Source of the DNA: Cytophagales bacterium UBA2561
GTDB lineage: Bacteria; Bacteroidota; Bacteroidia; Cytophagales; Thermoflexibacteraceae
Reading direction: 5' to 3'
DNA length: 64,000 bases
Assembly: GCA_002340355.1 (NCBI GenBank)
Contig: DDLX01000043.1
Span: 248,001 to 312,000, forward strand
Shown: positions 1 through 8,791 of the stretch, one piece after another
Position numbering within the stretch: the stretch's first letter is position 1
Layout: each line of letters begins with the position of its first letter
The notes under the pieces: model-generated
Told to the model about the DNA's origin: nothing
Seen by the model: only the letters and a program-made list of their open reading frames with translations
The model's database searches: none
Translations under genes and position numbers: made by a program

Positions 1-1112
1 GCCACTAACCCCGGGTGTGCGACCCAAGTTCCATCATGTCCTGCTTTCGCTTCTCGTTCTTTATCTGCTCCTACTTTCGCAAGTGCTTTTTCGTTCGCTT
101 CAGGATTATTTTTGATAGGAATTTGTGCTGCCATTCCACCCATTGCATGAACATTACGCTTATGGCAAGTTCTGATAACAAACTCGGAATACCCCTTCAT
201 AAACGGTACCCCCATTGTAACTTGCGCTCGGTCTGGCAAAATAAAATCAGGATGTTTCTTGAATTTTTTGATATATGAGAAAATGTAATCCCAACGACCA
301 CAATTCAAACCTGATGAATGCTCTTTTAATTCGTATAAAATTTCGTCTGCTTCATAAGTTGCCAAAATCGTCTCAATCAATACGGTTGCTTTGATTGAAC
401 CTTGTGGAACACCCAATTTATCTTGTGCAAAAACGAAAACGTCATTCCACAAACGAGCTTCTAAATGGCTTTCTAATTTTGGTAAGTAGAAATAAGGTCC
501 TGAACCTCGCTCTAAAAGCTCTTTCGCATTGTGGAAAAAGTACAAACCAAAATCTACTAACGACCCTGAAAGTGGCTCACCGTCCATCTCCATGTGCTTC
601 TCAAGTAAATGCCAACCTCTCGGACGTACTTTCAAAACAGCCGTTTCTTCGTTTAATTGATAAAACTTATCGTTCGCAGGATTTTTATAAGTAATTGTTC
701 TTCGAACAGCATCTCGTAAGTTAATTTGTCCTGCTACACAATTTTCCCAAACAGGCGAATTGGCATCCTCAAAATCCGCCATGAATAATTTTGCACCACT
801 ATTCAAAGCATTGATAACCATCTTTCTATCTACGGGACCTGTAATCTCAGTACGGCGGTCTAATAAGTCCGCAGGCAATGGCGCAACTGTCCAGTCTCCG
901 TTTCGGATTTCAGCAGTTTCAGGCAAAAAGTCAGGCATTTCGCCGTTATCAATAGCTTTTTGTCGTTCTACTCTTGCTTGTAGTAATTCTTTTCGTGTCG
1001 AATTGAATCGGCTTTGTAACTCAGCTAAAAAATCCAGAGCATCAGGGGTTAGAATTTCTTCAAATTCCTTGGTCATTCGCCCCTTAATTTCGATGGCATT
1101 TGTTGTTTTCAT
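1..1112 (-). CDS. aceB: Malate synthase A, partial (C-terminus cut by window edge)
   Basis: Glyoxylate-shunt enzyme that condenses acetyl-CoA with glyoxylate to malate in the cytosol. Reading the minus strand from the ATG at 1112 gives 370 uninterrupted codons before the left edge; full-length malate synthase A is about 530 residues, so roughly the last 160 are missing. Visible family blocks are GPVDRKMVINALNSGA followed by MADFEDAN near residues 92-117, the KVRPRGWH block, and the malate synthase signature HSSGLNCGRWDYIF near residue 265, preceded by the ETILATYEADE helix. It has its own consensus promoter and is divergent from tsaB. An isocitrate lyase gene (aceA) would be expected nearby but would lie outside the window. 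The identification is firm. Confidence 0.96.
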   Translation of the reverse strand, partial: MKTTNAIEIKGRMTKEFEEILTPDALDFLAELQSRFNSTRKELLQARVERQKAIDNGEMPDFLPETAEIRNGDWTVAPLPADLLDRRTEITGPVDRKMVINALNSGAKLFMADFEDANSPVWENCVAGQINLRDAVRRTITYKNPANDKFYQLNEETAVLKVRPRGWHLLEKHMEMDGEPLSGSLVDFGLYFFHNAKELLERGSGPYFYLPKLESHLEARLWNDVFVFAQDKLGVPQGSIKATVLIETILATYEADEILYELKEHSSGLNCGRWDYIFSYIKKFKKHPDFILPDRAQVTMGVPFMKGYSEFVIRTCHKRNVHAMGGMAAQIPIKNNPEANEKALAKVGADKEREAKAGHDGTWVAHPGLV

Positions 1113-1190
1113 CTTTAACGTATTTAAAACGTTCACCTTCATTTACTCAAGTCTCCAGCTCTTATTTACCTTCCCTGCATCTTGTTGAAA

Positions 1191-1221
1191 CAAAGGTAAA
1201 AAAAGAGAAAATAAAAAACAA
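1191..1221 (-). promoter_or_regulatory. Bacteroidota-type promoter of aceB
   Basis: On the minus strand a TTG element (1219-1221) lies 20 nt upstream of TACCTTTG (1191-1198), a perfect match to the Bacteroidota -7 element TAnnTTTG. Transcription would start near 1185 and give a leader of about 70 nt before the aceB ATG at 1112. Confidence 0.7.
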
Positions 1222-1533
1222 GCGAATTTTCGCTAAACAAATTAAAAACGCCAAAAAACAATTTTACGCCAAAAACATATTATCGCTTATTGATGATTAT
1301 TTCAATAATTAGCTTTTGATTTTCAGAAAGTTAACTTCATTGGATTTTTTGAAAAAAAATTTCATCTCTTCGAAGAAATTTTAACAAAAATCCCTCTAAG
1401 CATGGATTTTCATATTTTTTTTGTTTATAGATTAGTTTTGATATTAAATAAAAATACTCAAATCAATCCATCTGAAAAATGATTTCCATAAATTATCTTA
1501 GATTTGGGCAGTTTTTTTAAATGATGTCATTGT
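1222..1533. other. Intergenic region between divergent aceB and tsaB
   Basis: AT-rich stretch without a convincing coding frame, RNA gene or strong hairpin. It must hold the tsaB promoter, but no clear TTTG/TAnnTTTG pair was found for that direction. Confidence 0.5.
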
Positions 1534-2235
1534 ATGTTACTTTCTATTGAAACTGCTACGCCTGTTTGTTCGGTAGCTTTGCACGAAAAAGGAGAATTGG
1601 TTGGCTATTCCGAGGGGTTTATTGAGAAATCACATTCTGAAGTTTTGACTTTAATGATTCGGAACTTATTGGAACAAACCAAACATAGATTTGAAAATTT
1701 AACTGCTGTAGCTATTTCTCAAGGTCCAGGGTCTTATACAGGTTTACGAATTGGTACTTCGACTGCTAAAGGAGTTTGCTACGCCTTAGATATTCCATTG
1801 TTGGCAGTAGATACATTATTAAGTTTAAGTACAGAACTTCGAGAAAATCAAAAAGAAGAAAAAATACTTTTTTGTCCGATGTTGGATGCTCGCCGAATGG
1901 AAGTCTATACAGCCTTACACAACACAGATTTGGAGGTCATTCGCCCAACTGAAGCCCATATTTTAACCGAAAAATCATTTGAAAAGGAACTCCAAAACCA
2001 CAAAATCCATTTTATGGGTGATGGTGCTTCTAAATTTCAGGCAATTTGTTCACATCCTCATGCTATTTTTTGGGAAAATCGGTATCCTTCAGCAAAATTT
2101 ATCGGAAAATTAGCTTCGAAATATTCTCAAAAAAATCAGGTAGATATTGCTTATTTTGAACCGTTTTATTTAAAAGAGTTTTTTACGAAACCTGCTAAAA
2201 AAATAGCATTGGGTAAGGATTTAACAAAAAAATAA
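1534..2235 (+). CDS. tsaB: tRNA threonylcarbamoyladenosine biosynthesis protein TsaB
   Basis: TsaB (YeaZ family) is the inactive ASKHA-fold partner that holds TsaD in the complex making t6A37 on ANN-decoding tRNAs. The 233-residue protein starts with the typical LLSIETAT strand and carries the family block ISQGPGSYTGLRIG near residues 62-75, followed by AKGVCYALDIPLLAVDTL. Length matches the family. The start is the first in-frame ATG and gives the standard N-terminus. It stands alone, 64 nt ahead of an SGNH hydrolase gene on the same strand. tsaD and tsaE are not in the window. Confidence 0.95.
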   Translation: MLLSIETATPVCSVALHEKGELVGYSEGFIEKSHSEVLTLMIRNLLEQTKHRFENLTAVAISQGPGSYTGLRIGTSTAKGVCYALDIPLLAVDTLLSLSTELRENQKEEKILFCPMLDARRMEVYTALHNTDLEVIRPTEAHILTEKSFEKELQNHKIHFMGDGASKFQAICSHPHAIFWENRYPSAKFIGKLASKYSQKNQVDIAYFEPFYLKEFFTKPAKKIALGKDLTKK

Positions 2236-2299
2236 TCTTCTAAATTATTAGAAGCACCACTAAACCACACAACTACCAACATTAAATCTATAAAACCCT

Positions 2300-3187
2300 A
2301 TGCGATTTCGAACGTTTTTCATTCGGGCTTCGATTCTGCTTTTATTAATATGTATCGGAATATTATTTCTTAAATACCGCCTTGAAACTTATCAGCTTTC
2401 TTCACAACTGATGCACAATACATTAGATAAACTTGAAGAGCAATTTCCTGTCGATTCTATAGAGGTTTCTAGTACGGATCTTGAATTTGAAGAAAAACTT
2501 AAAGAAGTTCCCATCAACTTCGATTCCATTCAGATTTTTGCCCAGAATTTAGATAGTATTTTAGAGGTATTTCAAGAAACTTATCGTTTGCAGAAAATGC
2601 CTCTTCCGAGTACTTCTAATCAGAAAGTAAAATTTGATCCAAAGAAAAAACGCATCCTTTTGACAGGCGACTCAATGGGGGATTGTTTATTTTTTGCCTT
2701 ATTAAACCTACGAAAGTCCAACTCTTTTCAGGTTATTTATAAACCTTGGTACAGTTCTAAAATTAGTCAGTGGGCAAGTCGTCAATTGTTAACAGATTAT
2801 ATTCAGAAATATCGTCCGCATTTAGTTATTTTTACATTAGGTTCAAATGAGTTATTTTTTCCGATATCAGAGAAAAAAGCTCAGAATGTGCAAAAAATAC
2901 TTCAACAAGTGGAGGGAACAGAATTTGTTTGGGTAGGACCACCAAATTGGAAGAAAGACTGGGGTTTAGATTCTTTAGTTCATGCTCAAGTAGGTTCAAG
3001 TCATTATTTTGTATCTAAAGATTTAAAGTTTAAACGCCGAGGAGACGGTGCACACCCTACGATTGCGGAGGGAACACATTGGACAGATACACTTGCCCGT
3101 TGGATGAATAAAAGTGTTGCTTACGAATTTCATTTTGAAAATTTACCTCCTCGAAATGCTGAAGTGTATCAACGTCTTTGTCCTTAA
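2300..3187 (+). CDS. Membrane-anchored SGNH/GDSL-type hydrolase
   Basis: A 295-residue protein with one N-terminal membrane anchor (residues about 8-26), a short linker and an SGNH-hydrolase-like domain. Block I is seen as LLTGDSMGD (catalytic Ser in GDS) near residue 123, block III as TLGSNE, and the C-terminal Asp-His block as GDGAHPT near residue 252. This arrangement resembles the DUF459 branch of SGNH proteins, but that assignment is an inference. The substrate is unknown; an envelope carbohydrate or acyl ester is plausible because the active domain should face the periplasm. It is on the same strand as tsaB, 64 nt downstream, and may be co-transcribed. Confidence 0.75.
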   Translation: MRFRTFFIRASILLLLICIGILFLKYRLETYQLSSQLMHNTLDKLEEQFPVDSIEVSSTDLEFEEKLKEVPINFDSIQIFAQNLDSILEVFQETYRLQKMPLPSTSNQKVKFDPKKKRILLTGDSMGDCLFFALLNLRKSNSFQVIYKPWYSSKISQWASRQLLTDYIQKYRPHLVIFTLGSNELFFPISEKKAQNVQKILQQVEGTEFVWVGPPNWKKDWGLDSLVHAQVGSSHYFVSKDLKFKRRGDGAHPTIAEGTHWTDTLARWMNKSVAYEFHFENLPPRNAEVYQRLCP

Positions 3188-3303
3188 TCCAATTTTTATA
3201 AATTATAATCTTCTAAATTTTTTGAAAAAGACACTAGGGAAATCCTCAATATGTTAATTTTGTAGCTTACTATCAATATTTCACTCATAAACCGTTTAGT
3301 CTT

Positions 3304-3726
3304 ATGAAAAATTGGATGCTACTATGTGTCATGTTTTTTTCCTTAGCATTTGTACCTGTTCATGCTCAAAGTTCCAAAAAGGAAAAAGAACAAGCTAAGA
3401 AAGAGGCAACTAAAGCTAAAGAAGCAGAGAAAAAAGCAGCGATGAAAGCTAAAGAAACCGCAAAAAAAGAGAAAGAGAAACAAAAGAAGCTGTTGAAAAA
3501 ACAGAAAGAAACAGAGAAAAAAAATGCGGCTAAAGCGAAAACAACAGCTAAAAAACAAGCCCAAAAGGAGAAAGCAACAGCTAAGAAAGAAAAAGAGAAA
3601 CAAAAAAAGCTGTTAAAAAAACAAAAGGAAACAGAGAAGAAAAACGCTGCCAAAGCTAAAGAACAGGCAAAAAAACAAGCCCAAAAAGATAAGGAAGCTG
3701 CTAAAAAAGCTAAGAAAAAAGAATGA
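3304..3726 (+). CDS. Exported lysine/alanine-rich repeat protein
   Basis: A 140-residue protein of unknown function. A signal peptide (MKNWMLLCVMFF...VHAQ, about 22 residues) precedes an almost pure Lys/Ala/Glu/Gln sequence. Two copies of a 40-residue unit (KEKEKQKKLLKKQKETEKKN and following residues) lie 120 nt apart at the DNA level, from about 3463 and 3583, so the protein grew by internal tandem duplication. Predicted structure is a long basic helix or coiled coil. A possible -7 element TAATTTTG lies at 3255-3262, about 40 nt upstream of the ATG. The composition resembles other Bacteroidota secreted Lys-rich proteins, but no function should be inferred from it. Confidence 0.7.
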   Translation: MKNWMLLCVMFFSLAFVPVHAQSSKKEKEQAKKEATKAKEAEKKAAMKAKETAKKEKEKQKKLLKKQKETEKKNAAKAKTTAKKQAQKEKATAKKEKEKQKKLLKKQKETEKKNAAKAKEQAKKQAQKDKEAAKKAKKKE

Positions 3727-3751
3727 TCAATTCTTTGATAAATTCCTCACT

Positions 3752-3783
3752 TTTGGGTTTTTAACAAGGATTCACTATCTTTG
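3752..3783 (+). promoter_or_regulatory. Promoter of rplU-rpmA
   Basis: TTTG (3752-3755), a 20-nt spacer and TATCTTTG (3776-3783) match the Bacteroidota housekeeping promoter. Transcription would start near 3790, about 28 nt before the rplU ATG. Confidence 0.8.
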
Positions 3784-3817
3784 CAGTCATTTTTAATCCA
3801 AATAAGTTCTTTAAGTA

Positions 3818-4129
3818 ATGTACGCAATCGTAGAAATCGCTGGACAACAGTTCAAGGTCGAAAAAGACCGTTATATCTATACTCATCGTTTGAAGGTAGA
3901 AGAAGGCGAAAATATTGAATTTGATTCAGTATTATTGACCGATGATAACGGCACCGTAAACGTTGGCACTCCGACAGTTGAGGGGGCGAAAGTAACGGGT
4001 AAAGTTTTGGAACACCTCAAAGGTGATAAAGTCATTGTCTTTAAGAAAAAAAGACGAAAAGGGTATAAAGTCAAAAATGGACATCGCCAACACTTGACTA
4101 AGTTACTTATCGAAAACATTACGGTCTAA
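3818..4129 (+). CDS. rplU: 50S ribosomal protein L21
   Basis: L21 binds 23S rRNA in the large ribosomal subunit. The 103-residue product has the complete family pattern: MYAIVEIAGQQFKVEKD at the start, the central VKTGTP-like segment (seen as VNVGTPTVEGAKV) and the C-terminal KKKRRKGYKVKNGHRQ rRNA-binding tail. Length is normal. It is followed 81 nt later by rpmA, the usual L21-L27 pair, under the consensus promoter just upstream. Confidence 0.98.
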   Translation: MYAIVEIAGQQFKVEKDRYIYTHRLKVEEGENIEFDSVLLTDDNGTVNVGTPTVEGAKVTGKVLEHLKGDKVIVFKKKRRKGYKVKNGHRQHLTKLLIENITV

Positions 4130-4210
4130 GGCAGAACTTAGGAAGCCTATTGGCTTTTTTCGTATTTTCTTACACGAAATTTCAATTTGCACTCTAAAAA
4201 TTTGTAGAAA

Positions 4211-4489
4211 ATGGCACATAAAAAAGGTGCGGGTAGTTCGAAGAACGGACGTGAATCGCACAGTAAACGATTAGGAGTTAAGATTTTCGGTGGACAGGCA
4301 ACTGTTGCTGGAAATATCATTGTTCGACAACGAGGTACTAAGTTTCATGTCGGCAAAAATGTGGGCTTAGGGAAAGATCACACGATTTATGCCTTGATTG
4401 ATGGCGTAACGACTTTCCGAAAAAAACGAACCACAGGAGGAAAAGTTGTTTCGGTTGTTTCGGTTGAGCCTGTTAAAGCAGAAGCTTAG
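4211..4489 (+). CDS. rpmA: 50S ribosomal protein L27
   Basis: L27 reaches into the peptidyl transferase centre with its N-terminal tail. The 92-residue product begins MAHKKGAGSSKNGRES, so the mature N-terminus is directly encoded and does not carry the cleaved extension known in Firmicutes. The following GQATVAGNIIVRQRGTKFH block is family-typical. It forms an operon with rplU and ends before a strong bidirectional terminator. Confidence 0.98.
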   Translation: MAHKKGAGSSKNGRESHSKRLGVKIFGGQATVAGNIIVRQRGTKFHVGKNVGLGKDHTIYALIDGVTTFRKKRTTGGKVVSVVSVEPVKAEA

Positions 4490-4519
4490 TAACTGAGATT
4501 TATACAGAATTATATTTCA

Positions 4520-4570
4520 AAAAACCAAGCCACAAGTTTTAATAATTTTGCGGCTTGGTTTTTATTTTGT
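4520..4570 (+). terminator. Bidirectional terminator between rpmA and a convergent gene
   Basis: A perfect 12-bp inverted repeat (AAAAACCAAGCC at 4520-4531 and its complement at 4552-4563) is followed by a T-rich tract. The minus strand also ends in a T-run, so it can serve both rpmA and the convergent gene that ends at 4602. Confidence 0.85.
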
Positions 4571-4601
4571 CTCAAAAAATATTTAAATAAGAAAATATTT
4601 C

Positions 4602-4985
4602 TTAACGATAACCATTCGTCTGTAATTCTTTTTTATAATCTGGAATTTGGTGAATGTCCCTCTGAAAAGAATTACGATAATGTCCCTTATAAAGATTATT
4701 TCTAGATGAAAATTTGCTAGATGTTGTATTATCAAAATTAGTTTGTTGCATAAACTCTTTGGGAAAACCGCTCATAATAATTTCTAAAGAATCAGGAAGG
4801 ATAGCAACATTAGCTTTTTGGAATTGAGACATCACCTGATTTAGATATTTATCTTTATGTTTGGTTTCTATATGATAATGTTCTAAAGCTTTAAATTTGA
4901 GGCTATCTATTTTCATATCTTGGGCATGAAGCCTAATCAGACTTCCCCAACTGAGCAGTAAAATAAGTACAAAAATTTTGGACAT
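4602..4985 (-). CDS. Small exported protein of unknown function
   Basis: A 127-residue protein with a clear signal peptide (MSKIFVLILLLSWGSLIRLHAQ) and a hydrophilic mature part of about 105 residues rich in Lys, Asn, Gln and Ser. There are no cysteines and no motif I recognise. It is probably periplasmic or secreted. It stands alone, convergent with rplU-rpmA and sharing their terminator, and is followed upstream by the amtB terminator. Coding status rests on the signal peptide and the intact frame. Confidence 0.6.
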   Translation of the reverse strand: MSKIFVLILLLSWGSLIRLHAQDMKIDSLKFKALEHYHIETKHKDKYLNQVMSQFQKANVAILPDSLEIIMSGFPKEFMQQTNFDNTTSSKFSSRNNLYKGHYRNSFQRDIHQIPDYKKELQTNGYR

Positions 4986-5050
4986 AACGATTTGTTTTAG
5001 GAATTTGATATATTCTATCGGAATTCAAAAAACACGCCAGACTTTATAAA

Positions 5051-5084
5051 AATAAAACAGGCGATACTCAAAGAGCATCGCCTG
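5051..5084 (-). terminator. Terminator of glnK-amtB
   Basis: On the minus strand the arms CAGGCGATGCTC and GAGTATCGCCTG (5058-5084) form a 12-bp stem with one G-T pair and a three-base loop. TTTTATTTTTAT follows, downstream of the amtB stop. Confidence 0.85.
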
Positions 5085-5138
5085 AAATCGTCAAGCTAAA
5101 CTAAGCTGTAAGTCAAAAAATTTTATGTATAAGAATAT

Positions 5139-6389
5139 CTATTTACTTGTAGTTACAAAATCAGGGTAAGCATGCATATCATGTTCAGAGACATCCAATC
5201 CTTCATGTTCTTCTTCTTCATCAACTCGAATACCAAGTGTTACTTTCAAGGTGTAGAATAAAATAAAAGCAAAGGCAAAACAAAACACACCAACCATACC
5301 AATCCCCATTAATTGGCTTACGACTTGAGTACTACCTGCTTTTGCTCCAAAGATGCCTACAGCAAGTGTACCCCAGATACCACCAACCAAGTGAACTGAA
5401 ATTGCACCCACAGGGTCATCAATTTTCATTCGATCAAAGAAAACAACTGCTACCACTACTAAGGCTCCACCAACAAATCCAATGCCCACTGATTCAGGAA
5501 CAGTCATTTGGTCAGCACCTGCAGTAATTGCTACTAAGCCACCTAAAACACCATTTAATACCATACTCAAGTCATTGGTTTTGAACATAGCATATGAAGT
5601 GATAAATGCTCCAAATGCTCCAGCTGCTGCAGCTAAAGAAGTGGTTACAAAAACTAAAGATACTGCTGCAGGGTCAGCCGATAATACTGAACCACCATTA
5701 AATCCGAACCAACCAAACCAAAGTAAGAATACTCCTACTGTAGCTAAAGGCATACTATGACCAGGAATAGGCATGATACGTCCTTTTCGGTATTTTCCAG
5801 CACGTGGACCTAATAAGATTGCACCTGCTAATGCTCCCCAACCTCCAACAGAGTGAACAATTGTTGAACCTGCAAAGTCATAAAAACCATTAGCCGCTAA
5901 GAAACCACCACCCCAGTGCCACATTCCTGCGATTGGATAACAAATTCCAACATATAAGGTAGAAAAAATTAAAAAACTAAATAATTTAATTCGTTCGGCT
6001 ACTGCACCTGAGACAATGGTAGCTGCTGTAGCAGCAAACATTCCTTGGAAAATAAAATCTGTCCAGTAGGTATAGGCGGGATTATATTTTGAAGTCATTC
6101 CATCTGCACCAGGATTTAAGCCTAAGCCAGCAAATCCGAAAAATCCACCCTCAAAGTCTCCTCCAGGATACATTAGACTAAATCCTACCAGAGCGTAGGT
6201 GAGTAATCCCATTGCGGGGATAATTGTGTTTTTGAATAAAATATTAACTGTATTCTTGGATTGTGTTAAACCTGCTTCGAGTGAGGCAAATCCAAGATGC
6301 ATTATAAAGACTAAAATGGTTGCCACCATCATCCAGAGGTTATGAGCTGTAAACGTAGTTGCTTCTACCGCTACTTTGATTTCTTCCAT
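5139..6389 (-). CDS. amtB: Ammonium transporter (Amt/MEP/Rh family)
   Basis: Inner-membrane ammonium channel, 416 residues, with about eleven hydrophobic segments. Family marks include the N-terminal HLGFASLEAGLTQSKNTVN block, the first pore histidine in STIVHSVGGWGALAGA and the second in AISVHLVGGIWGTLAVG. It has no long signal peptide; the mature first helix starts near residue 17. It lies 63 nt downstream of the PII gene, the usual glnK-amtB order, in which uridylylated or ligand-bound PII controls the channel directly. A strong terminator follows. Confidence 0.96.
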   Translation of the reverse strand: MEEIKVAVEATTFTAHNLWMMVATILVFIMHLGFASLEAGLTQSKNTVNILFKNTIIPAMGLLTYALVGFSLMYPGGDFEGGFFGFAGLGLNPGADGMTSKYNPAYTYWTDFIFQGMFAATAATIVSGAVAERIKLFSFLIFSTLYVGICYPIAGMWHWGGGFLAANGFYDFAGSTIVHSVGGWGALAGAILLGPRAGKYRKGRIMPIPGHSMPLATVGVFLLWFGWFGFNGGSVLSADPAAVSLVFVTTSLAAAAGAFGAFITSYAMFKTNDLSMVLNGVLGGLVAITAGADQMTVPESVGIGFVGGALVVVAVVFFDRMKIDDPVGAISVHLVGGIWGTLAVGIFGAKAGSTQVVSQLMGIGMVGVFCFAFAFILFYTLKVTLGIRVDEEEEHEGLDVSEHDMHAYPDFVTTSK

Positions 6390-6452
6390 GAGCTATAAGA
6401 TTAAATGAGTATTTTGAAATATAATTTATATTTTAAATAATAGGAATTAGCA

Positions 6453-6785
6453 TTAAATGGCTTCGGTATCTTTTTCTCCTGTTCGGATTCGATAAACACC
6501 ATCTACATCATATACCACAATTTTTCCATCTCCTATTTCGCCTGTTCGGGCATGTTTCATAGCACACTCAATTACTGTTTCTACCATTTCTGACTTTACC
6601 ACAACATCGATTTGTGTACGATGAATGGTTGTTTCGTCATAAAACTGACCACGATAAGCGCGCTCTCGGTGTTTTCCAATGGCTTTTACATCAGAGAAAG
6701 TTAAAAAGAAAACGCCGATTTCATCTAAGGCACTACGGACAGCTTCTAATTTGGATGTTCGGATGATGATTTCAATTTTTTTCAT
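6453..6785 (-). CDS. glnK: PII nitrogen regulatory protein, GlnK-like
   Basis: A 110-residue PII trimer subunit that senses 2-oxoglutarate, ATP/ADP and nitrogen status and gates the adjacent Amt channel. The C-terminal PII signature is present (TGEIGDGKIVVYDVDGVYRI, residues about 80-99). The T-loop (residues about 37-55) reads HRERAYRGQFYDETTIHRT. It keeps the YRG motif and a tyrosine near the tip, but lacks the DFLPK-like segment that usually follows in GlnB/GlnK. Whether the tyrosine is uridylylated cannot be told from sequence. No clear sigma-54 site was found upstream. Confidence 0.9.
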   Translation of the reverse strand: MKKIEIIIRTSKLEAVRSALDEIGVFFLTFSDVKAIGKHRERAYRGQFYDETTIHRTQIDVVVKSEMVETVIECAMKHARTGEIGDGKIVVYDVDGVYRIRTGEKDTEAI

Positions 6786-6996
6786 AACTCAATAACTTGT
6801 GTGATTTTCAATAACAAGTGCAAATTAAAACCTAAATTTTCTTTTTTGCAAGAAATAATCAAAATATTGGGTCTTTTTTAACCCATAATTGTATTTTTTT
6901 ATATTTTTTGTAAAAAAATAGGGTGTTTATAGAACTTGGTATCTAAAGAAAAATTAAAAAACAGATAGCTAAGTATCTAAAACACACCCATAAAAA

Positions 6997-7027
6997 AACG
7001 CTCCGAAGGTTTTTACCTTGGAGCGTT
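6997..7027 (-). terminator. Terminator of the DUF1573 gene
   Basis: Arms at 6997-7010 and 7015-7027 (AACGCTCC and its complement, with a short loop and one bulge) are followed on the minus strand by seven T residues. The hairpin lies 50 nt after the stop codon at 7079. The rest of the 6786-7078 gap holds only a short GGGT/ACCC hairpin near 6870. Confidence 0.85.
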
Positions 7028-7078
7028 CTAAAAAAGACCCTATTTTTTTAAAAAAACTGAAAAGTACTGATTTTAGGG

Positions 7079-8566
7079 TTATTTCTTAATATCCCAGTTC
7101 GAGAAAGTATCCCAAATTACTAAATTTTCCTTGAGTTGCATCCCGTCCATTTTAAGCTTTTTCTTACCTTCTGTATCTACGATGCGGATTTGAATCTTAT
7201 CACCATTTTGTCCTTCTACAAATCCAGTTATGGTTACAGGTTTGCCTTTATAGTCTAATTTTTTGTGAACTCGACTTCCAATTTGATAATCTGATTTATT
7301 TTTGGGCTTTTCAGCAGGTTGCTCTAAATTATTTTTTGTTCCTTCTGAAACTGCCGTTTTGCGAGTCAAATCAACTTTTATTTTTTCTTCTGTTTTTTTG
7401 ATTTCTTCCGCCTTAATATCCACAGTAGTCACTTTTTCACCTGCTTTAATTTCCGTACCCTCTAGTTCCAATTTTTCTTCCCGCTCTACATTTTTCTGTA
7501 CATTGGCTTCAATGTAAAGTCGAGTTTCAGGACGAGCAGGGTCATTGCAAATTACGGTAATACTTTTCTTTTGTGTGCCTTCACGATTTCCACTCGAAAA
7601 AGTCACATCAATCGAAGTAGATTCTCCAGGTTGTAAGGTGGTCTTCTTAGGTTTAGTAGCAGTACATCCGCAAGAGGCTTTTGTTTTTCGGATTATTAAG
7701 GGACTTTTGCCATCATTACTAATCGCAAAAGTGGTACTTACACGATCATTCTGAGCAATTGTTCCAAAATTATGAGTCAACTTATCAAATTTGACTGTTG
7801 GTGCATTTGTTTTATCTGCTTCCTTAAAATTCTCCTTAATTCTTGCACTAATATTCATACGTTTATTGGGTTCTTTGCTATCATTTGTTACCAAATTAAA
7901 ATTGGTAAATTTATAGCCCCAATCATTCAAAATGGTAGCATCAAAGGTAAAATCTAAACGTAAAGTATCTTTGGGTTGAACAGTTGTTTTATTCGCTTTC
8001 ATCTGTACATAATTTGGCACTTTAGTGGCTTGTAAATCCAACGTAATAGCTTTATCTCCAGTATTATACAAGACGGTTGACGCTGTATCTTTACCATCGT
8101 GCATTACATCCCCAAAACTAATATATGAACTTCGCATTCGCATTGTCCCACTTTCAGATGGATACCAATCTTTAATGGTCTTTTGACGTGGTGTGACTTG
8201 TCCATTAATTCGTAAAATCATGGTACCCGCATTATTTGCATTGGACTGTACGGTCACTGATTTATTAAATTTCCCTGGACGATTGGCAGTATTATAGACC
8301 GCTTTTACAAAACCAGATTCCCCTGGTTTGACTTCCTCCTTCGACCACTCAGGCGTTGTACATCCACAGGAGGCACGCACATTTGATAGTTTCAAAGGTT
8401 CAGTTCCCGTATTTTTGAATTTAAATGTTACGGCTGCTTTGCCTTGTTCTTCTTTGATGGTTCCAAAATCATGGCTTGTTTTCTCAAATTCAATTTTAGC
8501 TTGAGCAAAAATCATAAAAGGTAAGCCCAGTAATACCAAAAATATTCGAATTGTTTTTGTCATCAT
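7079..8566 (-). CDS. Exported protein with two DUF1573 (ASH-like) domains
   Basis: The start was set at the Met codon at 8566 because it gives an immediate signal peptide (MMTKTIRIFLVLLGLPFMIFAQ); the frame stays open 40 codons further upstream without such a start. The 495-residue protein has two copies of the DUF1573 immunoglobulin-like fold: SHDFGTIK...RASCGCT near residues 30-70 and THNFGTIA...KASCGCT near 265-305. Each has its paired CGC cysteines and a PGES turn. A Glu/Lys-rich linker and a small C-terminal domain follow. DUF1573 proteins are abundant and poorly understood in Bacteroidota envelopes. No partner gene is adjacent. Confidence 0.85.
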   Translation of the reverse strand: MMTKTIRIFLVLLGLPFMIFAQAKIEFEKTSHDFGTIKEEQGKAAVTFKFKNTGTEPLKLSNVRASCGCTTPEWSKEEVKPGESGFVKAVYNTANRPGKFNKSVTVQSNANNAGTMILRINGQVTPRQKTIKDWYPSESGTMRMRSSYISFGDVMHDGKDTASTVLYNTGDKAITLDLQATKVPNYVQMKANKTTVQPKDTLRLDFTFDATILNDWGYKFTNFNLVTNDSKEPNKRMNISARIKENFKEADKTNAPTVKFDKLTHNFGTIAQNDRVSTTFAISNDGKSPLIIRKTKASCGCTATKPKKTTLQPGESTSIDVTFSSGNREGTQKKSITVICNDPARPETRLYIEANVQKNVEREEKLELEGTEIKAGEKVTTVDIKAEEIKKTEEKIKVDLTRKTAVSEGTKNNLEQPAEKPKNKSDYQIGSRVHKKLDYKGKPVTITGFVEGQNGDKIQIRIVDTEGKKKLKMDGMQLKENLVIWDTFSNWDIKK

Positions 8567-8791
8567 TTTTAGTTTTTTAATCAAATGAATACGTGGATTT
8601 AAAATAAAAAATCTAGAAATAGTAAAATTGATGTATGATAGTTTAACTTTTTGCCTATTAAAAAAAATGAGTATTAAAACGTTCAAAAATACGTTTTTTG
8701 TATCGAATGGGCTGTTAATACATTGTTAAATTTGACGTGAAAACAAGCTATCTAATGGAGTCTACTTTTACCAAAAATACTTTTTTATGAT

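Noticed and set aside
760..1188. Plus-strand reading frames across the first 1.1 kb
   Set aside because: They are shadows of the malate synthase gene, which is open along the entire minus strand and matches the family throughout.
3343..3653. Phe/Cys-rich minus-strand reading frames opposite the Lys-rich gene
   Set aside because: They are the antisense of Lys/Glu codon runs; the plus strand has a signal peptide and a normal start.
6786..6860. Sigma-54 promoter upstream of glnK
   Set aside because: A TTGCA occurs on the minus strand, but the -24 position reads TTGAT rather than TGG, so the essential GG is missing.
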